From positions 1-64,000 of the forward strand of contig NZ_VOQS01000002.1 in the NCBI RefSeq assembly GCF_007995085.1: a stretch of 64,000 nt of DNA. The letters run 5' to 3'. The notes under the pieces are model-generated. The model ran no database searches. It worked only from the letters and a program-made list of their open reading frames with translations, and was not told the DNA's origin. The stretch is from Paraburkholderia azotifigens. GTDB lineage: Bacteria; Pseudomonadota; Gammaproteobacteria; Burkholderiales; Burkholderiaceae. Of this stretch, positions 54,968 to 62,109 are shown piece after piece (the first letter of the stretch is position 1; each line of letters begins with the position of its first letter). A program made the position numbers and the translations under genes.

Positions 54968-56740
54968 TTATTCCGCTGATTCCGTCGATTCGGCCGCTGC
55001 GGCCGGCGTGGCTGGTGTCATCCACGACGCCACGCTGCGATCGATATTCGCGTGGCACGTGTAGAGCTTTGACGCATTGCGGCCGGGCATGTAGGCGATG
55101 GCAATGCGCGCCGGCAGGCTGAGCAGTGTGCTTTGCGAAATGATGGGTTGCTCCAGCCTCCCGACCATCCGGTTGCCCTCCCACTGTTCGCCGCCGTGAA
55201 CGTTAGTTTTCGTGATTTCGCGTTGTACGACATTCAGCCATTGGCTTGCAGAGAGCTTTTCCGCCCATTCCGCAGTGCGTTCATCCGCTGCCCGGTAGAC
55301 GAACTTGATAGGCGTGTTGACCTCGAATTCCCGCGCCAATGCCTTGCCGTCGAGGCGCTTGTCATCCGGCGCTTCGAGGTTCGCGATCGACTGCGCAGCG
55401 AGCAGCATATTGCAGCGGTTTTGCCGGATCGTCGCGAGCGCATCATTGATCTCCGCGCACGCAAGGAACTTCAATTCGTCAATGCCGAGCGTCACGTGCG
55501 CCGGCCGCCTCGGAAGCATGCGCTTGATCTCCGCCGTCAGCTCAGCGATGTAAGCCTTCGTTGCGGCCTTCACAACCGGGTCAGCCAGGTCGCCGCGAAC
55601 GTAGACGACAGCATTATTCAATAGGCACGCTTCGATCGAATGGCCCTTGCGCTTGGCCGGCTGTGCAAAGGTATCGACGCGCGACCATTCGCGCAGCGAG
55701 TCGCGCAACGTGGACAGATCACGGTCGCCAGCATTGCCGTGATCCTTCACATAGGCGAGCAATGACTTAATTGTGCCGTCAGTGTTTTCGAGCGCGTCAT
55801 CGAGCAGCGCGCGTTCCTTTGCCTTGTAAACATCGGCATCGGTGCCGGCCGAGTCGAGATTGAAGGCGCGCACGATTCGCGTGCGGCGCTGCCTGAAATC
55901 GCCGCCGAGGAACGGATGCCATACGCCTTTGCCGCCCGGGTTCAGGTCGAGATAGACGAAGCGCCGGCCGGCCGCCCGTGCTTCGTTTTGCAGCAGGTAC
56001 GGCAGGTAATCATCGCCTTTCGGATCGATGTAGAACACGCCGAATCCGAACCGTATGCATTGCTTGAACACACTTTGCAGCACGATACCCTTGCCGTAAC
56101 TCGTCGGGCCAAGGATTGCGTGATGTGTGGTGAAAAACTCTTTCAGATCGAAATAGATAGGCTGGTCGTGTTCGTCCAGGCCGTAAAAAATCTTGCCATC
56201 GGCGAAGTATTTTTCAGGCTCGAAGTCTTTAGCCTTGAGCGTCATGACCTCCTGACGCGCATCGACCAGTTGGTCGGTTTTCTGCGTGACACGCAGTGCG
56301 CGCCAGTAGTTTGATAGCTTTGGCGACACGTAACGATCCCACACGAATCGCAGCACCAGGCCGTAGACGACTGCACCGGCGACGATCGGCCAGTATTGTC
56401 CGAGGCGGCCGGCGAGCCACGCGCCGTAACTCGAAGCCGCTTCTCCGAATGGCATTCCAGCCGAAATCACGAAGAGGAAGAGCCCGATGAGTGGGGCAAG
56501 GACCACCAGCAGCTCCAGCGCATACACGGAAATCCGACGCACGAGGAAGGTCACCAGATCGAGGAACGTTGGATCATTGGTACGCAACCGCCACGGCACG
56601 GGATGCAACACCGATATCGTAAAGAGCGGAATAGCGATCACGATCCAATACCACGGACTGGACCATTGAAGCGTACGTTCGACCGCCACAAAGACGGTCG
56701 GCTGCACAGACTGCATATTCACTGCGTCAGGAAAAAGCAC
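54968..56740 (-). CDS. TraD/VirD4-like coupling ATPase
   Basis: 590 residues from GTG 56740 (GGAGAAAGCC upstream); ATG 56716 is an alternative. Two or more membrane helices in the first 165 residues (WYWIVIAIPLFTISVL, LELLVVLAPLIGLFLFVISA). Walker A is GPTSYGKGIVLQ, followed by FGVFYIDPKGDDYLPYLLQN, a Walker B-like HVTLGIDELKFLACAEINDA and the TraG-like ARQNRCNMLLAAQSIANLEA region. Couples DNA-protein substrates to a T4SS in conjugative elements. No relaxase gene adjoins it, and the virB cluster lies 40 kb away. Confidence 0.8.
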   Translation of the reverse strand: MLFPDAVNMQSVQPTVFVAVERTLQWSSPWYWIVIAIPLFTISVLHPVPWRLRTNDPTFLDLVTFLVRRISVYALELLVVLAPLIGLFLFVISAGMPFGEAASSYGAWLAGRLGQYWPIVAGAVVYGLVLRFVWDRYVSPKLSNYWRALRVTQKTDQLVDARQEVMTLKAKDFEPEKYFADGKIFYGLDEHDQPIYFDLKEFFTTHHAILGPTSYGKGIVLQSVFKQCIRFGFGVFYIDPKGDDYLPYLLQNEARAAGRRFVYLDLNPGGKGVWHPFLGGDFRQRRTRIVRAFNLDSAGTDADVYKAKERALLDDALENTDGTIKSLLAYVKDHGNAGDRDLSTLRDSLREWSRVDTFAQPAKRKGHSIEACLLNNAVVYVRGDLADPVVKAATKAYIAELTAEIKRMLPRRPAHVTLGIDELKFLACAEINDALATIRQNRCNMLLAAQSIANLEAPDDKRLDGKALAREFEVNTPIKFVYRAADERTAEWAEKLSASQWLNVVQREITKTNVHGGEQWEGNRMVGRLEQPIISQSTLLSLPARIAIAYMPGRNASKLYTCHANIDRSVASWMTPATPAAAAESTESAE

Positions 56741-56763
56741 GGCTTTCTCCAGTTGTTGGGGGG

Positions 56764-56791
56764 AACCGGAGAGACTTTCGTCTCTCCGGTT
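56764..56791 (-). promoter_or_regulatory. 12-bp GAAA-capped hairpin in the traD-like leader
   Basis: On the minus strand AACCGGAGAGAC-GAAA-GTCTCTCCGGTT, a perfect 12-bp stem with a GNRA loop, ending about 24 bases before the GTG start. Without a T run it is not a normal terminator. Either leader control or the 3' domain of the proposed RNA. Confidence 0.7.
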
Positions 56792-58120
56792 TAGGGCCGG
56801 CGTGTGCCGAAGCACGAACGGATTGCCTAAAAAGGCGCACCACCCTGCCGGGCAGATACGGTCTGCGGCCGTACAGCAATTGAAGGCTTCCCACACCCTC
56901 AACCTTGACGCGATTGACGCAGGCTTGTGGCCTGTTTGTCGGTTGACGTACCGGATTTACAACCCGGATTGCCACAGCGAAGACGACGCGATAACGCCGT
57001 TTCTCTGGTTGCCACTGGTCCACAAGGAACCGTCTTGACCACCGCTCTGACTGCTAGCGGGTTGACTTGCACGCGCCGAGGCGCGCGACTTGTTGCTGCC
57101 TTCGACCTCAAACAGCAGGCCGACTTGCTTACCGGCCCGACTTCGGCCGGGTTGCCTCCGGCCTTGTCGGCCGGCGTTTTCACTGCGTTTTGCTTCCACG
57201 ACAAGCTCCTTTTCAAAGGGATCAATTACACGTTGGAGACCTTGGGAGACCAATCCCAAGACGGGCACGGCTACCAACCGCGCCCGTTCCAACATTCCAT
57301 TGCGGGAACCACCCCGCATCTTCACGCTTACGTGTGCCGTGAACTTTCGGACAGGCTTTCGCCTGCTGTTTGCGCTTCGGACGAGTCGCGACAAACAGCT
57401 ATGCGGCTTACGCCGCACGGCCCTACTGATCCACTCTCCCTCGCATAGCCATCGGGTTACCAGCCCGATATTGGCCTTAGCGATTCCCACGTTAGTGCAA
57501 CGCTACTGAAGCTAAACAACGCTCCGGGGCACCACGCCTGCGCCTCAAGCAACAACAGAGAGGTGTTCCCTCTCGCCCATCAGGTTTTCAGCGGCCCGAG
57601 ATTCCAAAGCGGCTCGCTTACCTGTTGTGCCGTCAACGGCTTCGTCTTCAGACAGGCTTGATGCCCCACCACATAGCGACCTCTGCGGCCGCATTTACAC
57701 GCTTAAGCTATACAGCGACCCCTCCAGCTTTCGCCGGAAGGTGCCACGTGCGCCAGGTTTCCCCTTGCACGCCTGCGCCCTTTCGGAACGCCTCAGCAGC
57801 CTACGTGTGTGGCACAGGTTCTACGGTTTCCCGCAGCCCCTGGGCGGTCCTAACGACAGCGAAGCTGTCTCCCGCTTTCACGCTACACAGGAACCTGGCG
57901 CATTTCCTCGCCGAGCCCGTTTCCGTGTCGCCCAACCTCTTCCCCATGCTGCGCGGGGGATTGAGTCGAAGGACGGAATTACACCGTCCAGCGCTCGTCG
58001 TAGTCGTACCAGCGCCATTACGCGCATACGACTTCAGCACACTCGGCACGGTTGGTAGCCGTGCCTTGAGCCTTGCGGCTCGCGTGAAGTGATGGAATTT
58101 GGGGGTGGTCAGCCCCCAAA
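56764..58120 (-). ncRNA. candidate large structured RNA (about 1.36 kb)
   Basis: No credible gene, yet the minus strand is packed with hairpins. GNRA-capped: 56764-56791, 57352-57365 (CAGGC-GAAA-GCCTG), 57402-57417 (TGCGGC-GTAA-GCCGCA), 57721-57740 (CTTCCGGC-GAAA-GCTGGAGG), 57775-57791 (GCGTTCC-GAAA-GGGCGC) and 57821-57836 (CTGCGG-GAAA-CCGTAG). The last three need G.U pairs valid only on this strand. Other stems: 57132-57150, 57158-57174, 57241-57260, 57451-57469, 57558-57574, 57855-57869, 57971-57989, 58045-58065, 58098-58120. It resembles large ornate RNAs or ribozymes in texture; I recognise no known class. Limits and strand are inferred. Confidence 0.55.
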
Positions 58121-58477
58121 GTTACTGCGTTGGAAGCTGCCCCAGTCCGTGTAACCGCTCGCGCGTTACACCACTTCGGGCAACCAGGTAATGCAAGGGT
58201 TGGTTGCCCTTGTGCTGCATCGCTGGGCCGCTTGTGATGGCCCCGGCGACGCAGAGTGATGCTTGCGCGCTAGGGTCGCTTGTGACGGCCAGCGAAAGTA
58301 GTGTAGTTGCAACGTATGAAGAAAGCACGCTTCGCGTGCGGAATCTCTTATAATTAGCCGGGAATGCGAAGCATGCCGGATAACTGGAAAGCCTTATGCA
58401 GCAAGGCTCTGCATTATCAATGAATGGACTCCTACGCAATATGCACGTCGCATAATCGAGCGATTCACAACGCATAT

Positions 58478-59191
58478 ATGAGCGAAAGAAAACGTCAGGT
58501 CATCCGGTACAAGACATTGCTGATGCAACGGCTGCTCGATCTCGTCAGGCACGGCTACCACCATCACGTGTCGGGCGTGGTGAGCGCCGGGCGTGCGCAG
58601 GCGCTTTGCGAGAAGTTCGAGGAACGGTATGACGTGTTCCTGAACATGAACCAGCGTGCCTACCGGAAGGCGCTCGGCAAGGCGAACGCGCGGCTGATGC
58701 TCGCTGACCTTGAGCGCGGCGATTCGTTGCACTGGTTTCTGATGGTCACAGACGGCGAGCACGCCGCGCACAGGCTAGAAAATCTGAAAGACGCGCTCGC
58801 ACATGGAGGGCGTGTACATGTATCCGGCTACGAGCTGCTGAGACTGCCTCACTCAAAGGCGGCCGGCGGTGGCGTCCGGCTCACCTGGCGGATGACGACC
58901 GAGACTGAGCGACAATGGCGTTTCCAGATTCGCTCAACGGTGCGCTCCCGGCGCGCCGATGATCTGGTCGCCGGCCTCGTGCGGTCGCTCTACCAGACAC
59001 CGGGTTTTCACACGACGCGCTATCAGGTCGGCAAGCTCGTCGCGTTCCTGTCCGCCGAGTGGGAACGTTCCGGCCGGAAGGTCGAGACGCTGCCGCTGCC
59101 GGGCGCCCTGCCCTACGTGCGCCGCATGGCGGACGAAGATTTCACGCTGGACGACTGGCTTGCCGGTCACGCTGCGCGCCACGACAACTGA
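58478..59191 (+). CDS. unknown mobile-element protein (about 237 aa)
   Basis: Start taken at ATG 58478 (MSERKRQVIRYKTLLMQRLL); ATG 58424 is in frame, and neither has a clear ribosome site. Helical N terminus, then alpha/beta region (SLHWFLMVTDGEHAAHRLEN) and a C-terminal stretch with TTRYQVGKLVAFLSAEWERS. Codon use fits a real gene. Family not recognised; its place beside a coupling protein and its 11-base gap to the next gene suggest a conserved element backbone function. Confidence 0.75.
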   Translation: MSERKRQVIRYKTLLMQRLLDLVRHGYHHHVSGVVSAGRAQALCEKFEERYDVFLNMNQRAYRKALGKANARLMLADLERGDSLHWFLMVTDGEHAAHRLENLKDALAHGGRVHVSGYELLRLPHSKAAGGGVRLTWRMTTETERQWRFQIRSTVRSRRADDLVAGLVRSLYQTPGFHTTRYQVGKLVAFLSAEWERSGRKVETLPLPGALPYVRRMADEDFTLDDWLAGHAARHDN

Positions 59192-59202
59192 CCGAGGTGA
59201 CG

Positions 59203-59553
59203 ATGAGCAATGTACAGACACAGGCGGACGTGGTGACGTTCACGGCGGACCAATGGAAGAACGAGCAGGCTTCCGAAGCCCTTGGCGTGACCAAGTCAGT
59301 GCCGAAAAAGAAGGAGCCGACACCGGGCATGAAGGCGATACTCGTTCCCGACGAAAGCTTCCGGAGAGCGAAGAAACAGATGAAGGCCTATCCGGCATTC
59401 CGGCCGGCGCTGGACCTGCCGGAAGTCATTGGCGCGATGATCGACGTGTGCGCCGCCGATCCGGCGCTGATGGAACGCGTCATCCGCCGGATCGTAGAAT
59501 CGCGCAAGGCGCAGCTCGCCGCAATGGAGAGTGGCGCGATGGCGGCCCCGTGA
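59203..59553 (+). CDS. unknown small mobile-element protein
   Basis: 116 residues from ATG 59203 (GAGGTGACG upstream). Basic centre VTKSVPKKKEPTPGMKAILV, C-terminal helix PALMERVIRRIVESRKAQLA. In operon with the preceding gene. Family not recognised. Confidence 0.7.
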   Translation: MSNVQTQADVVTFTADQWKNEQASEALGVTKSVPKKKEPTPGMKAILVPDESFRRAKKQMKAYPAFRPALDLPEVIGAMIDVCAADPALMERVIRRIVESRKAQLAAMESGAMAAP

Positions 59554-59622
59554 CCAGGGCTTGCGTCGACCACGGGACAACTACCCGCAAGGTTAGGGAA
59601 GAACAAAAATTGGGGGGACTGC

Positions 59623-60975
59623 ATGGAAGGCTTCCTGGTCCAGCACGCCACACGCAAACAGACCGTATTTGCCGGAACGACAGCGCTGCTCATCGTGCTC
59701 ACCCTGGCGATCGCCGCCCCGCGTGCGAGCCTGGCGCTACCCGCCGTTGGACCTTTCATGCCGATGTGCGCGCTGACCGTGTTCACGACCGCCGGCATCG
59801 CCACCTTCCTGCTCGGCGCGCAGTTCACCGTAACCCGTCAGCCAGTCCTGGGAGCGCTTGGTGGCGCATATGCCTTCACCGCGCTGACAGTGGCCCTGCA
59901 ACTGCTGACGTTCCCGGGCGTTTTTACGCCCACCGGCCTTCTGGGCGCCGGCCCATATAGCGCCGCCTGGATGTGGGTGTTCTGGCACGGCGGGTTTCCG
60001 TTCTTCGTGATCCTGGCCGCGTTGACGCGCGACCGGTTTGCACGCCGGCCGATCAGCACAACACACGTTGGCCTGTGGGCGGGGGCGCTGATCGGCGGGC
60101 CAGTCATGATCGGTGCCGTACTTGGCGGATTCGCCATCTACGCCCAGCTGCCGCCCGCTCTCAATCCGGCGAGCGACGCAGGCACATTCCTGAACGGCAC
60201 GACGGCCCCCGTCATCTGGTCGCTCAACGTCATGGCGATGGTCGTCGTGTTGTGGACGGGCCGCCTGCGCGCCATGCTCGACCTGTGGCTATCGATCGCA
60301 GTACTCGCCTGTTTCACTGATACCAGCCTGAACCTGTTGAGCGCGGGGCGATTTACCGTGGGCTGGTATCTCGCCCGGCTATTCAGCATGTTTGCGCCCG
60401 GCATACTGGTTTGTGTGCTGGTGTGGAACGTTACCGTACTTTACCGGCGGCTTTTCGAGGCCCATGCATCGTTGCTGCAGATGTCTGTCCGCGATGCGCT
60501 GACGGGAATCTACAACCGTAGCTATTTCAACGAGCAGTTCCACAAAGAGTTTGATCGTGCCAGACGCCATCGTCTGCCCCTGTCGCTCATCATGATCGAC
60601 GTCGATCATTTCAAGCAGTACAACGATGCCTTTGGGCATCTCGAGGGCGACGCGTGTCTGGTCGCGGTGGCATCTGCCCTGGCCGGAACCGTCCGCCGCC
60701 CGGGCGATTTTGTCGCCCGTTATGGCGGAGAGGAATTCGCTATCGTCCTGCCCGATACGGGCCAACGTGACGCTGGAGCAATCGCGGAACGAGCTCGGGA
60801 GGCGGTGCTACGCCTTGGTCTGGAGACACAGACTGCGTTCGGATGCGTAACGGTCAGCGCGGGGTGTGCCACGCTAACGGAAGGCAACGTGAATGGTCCT
60901 GACGAACTGGTCGATGCAGCCGACGCAGCGCTCTACCGCGCAAAAGGCGCGGGGCGCAACCGGAGTCATCTTTAG
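59623..60975 (+). CDS. MASE4-GGDEF diguanylate cyclase
   Basis: 450 residues. About seven membrane helices in residues 1-270 of MASE4 type, then a GGDEF domain: VRDALTGIYNRSYFNEQFHK, MIDVDHFKQYNDAFGHLEGD and the active site RYGGEEFAIVLPD. An I-site RPGD lies five residues before GGEEF, so product inhibition is expected. Makes c-di-GMP, which commonly raises adhesion and pilus functions. Confidence 0.92.
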   Translation: MEGFLVQHATRKQTVFAGTTALLIVLTLAIAAPRASLALPAVGPFMPMCALTVFTTAGIATFLLGAQFTVTRQPVLGALGGAYAFTALTVALQLLTFPGVFTPTGLLGAGPYSAAWMWVFWHGGFPFFVILAALTRDRFARRPISTTHVGLWAGALIGGPVMIGAVLGGFAIYAQLPPALNPASDAGTFLNGTTAPVIWSLNVMAMVVVLWTGRLRAMLDLWLSIAVLACFTDTSLNLLSAGRFTVGWYLARLFSMFAPGILVCVLVWNVTVLYRRLFEAHASLLQMSVRDALTGIYNRSYFNEQFHKEFDRARRHRLPLSLIMIDVDHFKQYNDAFGHLEGDACLVAVASALAGTVRRPGDFVARYGGEEFAIVLPDTGQRDAGAIAERAREAVLRLGLETQTAFGCVTVSAGCATLTEGNVNGPDELVDAADAALYRAKGAGRNRSHL

Positions 60976-61169
60976 CTCCAGGTGTCGAAAAAAACGAGGT
61001 ACCGGCTGACAAAAATGGGCGTCAGCACTGAGCGGGCACGAGTTCAGAGTGCGCTGCTGCTCGAGCAGTCCGGCAAATGAGCTGTCACGCTCACCCGCCG
61101 GACCCTGTCGAGCCTCTTGACGACATCGATGACCAGACCGCTCGCTCGTCAGGAAGAGACAACTAACGA

Positions 61170-61658
61170 TTACGAACCGCTGGAGTCTGTCGTTGCCGGC
61201 TTGGCGACTTTATGATGCTTCATGGACGTACGGGTGTGCGTATTGGTTTTGCCGCTGATCTGCGCACTCGTGCCGTCCTCGGCGCGCGCAGCACCCTTGT
61301 CGGCGTCAGTCGAATTCATCCCGCTCGTATTCGCTGCACCTTCGGTACTCATGTGGCTCGACGACATGCCACCTGCACTGGTGCCAGCGCCGGTTCCCGC
61401 GGTACCGGGTGTGGCCGGCGCAGCCGCGCCGAGCTTCGCGCCGGCATTCACGCCCGCGTTTGCACCGGCATTCGCACCGGTCGTCGTGCCGCCCGTGCCG
61501 CCCGTATCGGTGCCAACCGTTGCGCTCATCGTGCTTTTCCCGCCGAGCGTGCCCGTACCCGCCGTGCTGCCAGTATCGGTGCCTGCTGCGAATGCCATTG
61601 ACGAGATAAGAACCGTCACACCGGTTGCAGCCAAGAGAGTCCAACGCTTCGTCTTCAT
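61170..61658 (-). CDS. exported Gly/Thr/Ala-rich protein
   Basis: 162 residues from ATG 61658 (GGAG upstream). Signal peptide (LLAATGVTVLISSMAFAAGT), then low complexity with Asn-Ala-Gly repeats (TGANAGANAGVNAGAKLGAA) and a basic end (SMKHHKVAKPATT). Similar exported proteins are common in this group; function unknown. Confidence 0.75.
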   Translation of the reverse strand: MKTKRWTLLAATGVTVLISSMAFAAGTDTGSTAGTGTLGGKSTMSATVGTDTGGTGGTTTGANAGANAGVNAGAKLGAAAPATPGTAGTGAGTSAGGMSSSHMSTEGAANTSGMNSTDADKGAARAEDGTSAQISGKTNTHTRTSMKHHKVAKPATTDSSGS

Positions 61659-62109
61659 CCGAATTCTCCAAAACAAGTTGCGGTGAGTGGATTCTATGAA
61701 GACGCTTTGGCCTCACACGTTACCAGTTGTTTCGGGAAGCAACAGCATGAACCAAAGGCAGTACACGATTCCTATATAGAAGAGCGGCATATTCGCTCGA
61801 AGCCGTTGCATGCTGTCACACTCTTCCGGCGCAAGGTTTGCACTGGGACATTTTCCGGGTTTGCCTTCGTGACAATTTTCCACGCGCCTTGACGGAAACG
61901 TCGGCTGCTGCGCGGTATCCGGCGTGCTTCTCATCGCTTCCGAAGACAAAGACCGACGAATACGGCCAGTCGAGGATCGCTCTTTCCGTGGCGAAATCCG
62001 TGGCTGCTCGAACTTCAGAAATACGGGGTTACTGTCGATATCCGGTAAAGACATTATCGAGGATTCTATGATTCGCACCTCGCGTCCCCCAATAAAAGGA
62101 AAAGAACTC
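61659..62109. other. intergenic or possible 5' extension of the next gene
   Basis: The frame of the large gene at 62110 is open upstream to 61873 and partly protein-like (VLLIASEDKDRRIRPVEDRS), so its true start may lie here, for example GTG 61924 or ATG 62068. No other gene is supported. Confidence 0.4.

Noticed and set aside
56927..58092. ORFs of 155-177 codons on both strands (for example 56957-57490 minus, 57625-58092 plus)
   Set aside because: No ribosome sites, no protein-like composition and full overlap with the hairpin-rich region; long frames are expected in GC-rich DNA.
56764..58120. Group II intron
   Set aside because: Many GNRA hairpins fit in style, but I found no domain V with its bulge, no GTGYG 5' end and no reverse transcriptase. 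Kept only as something to test.
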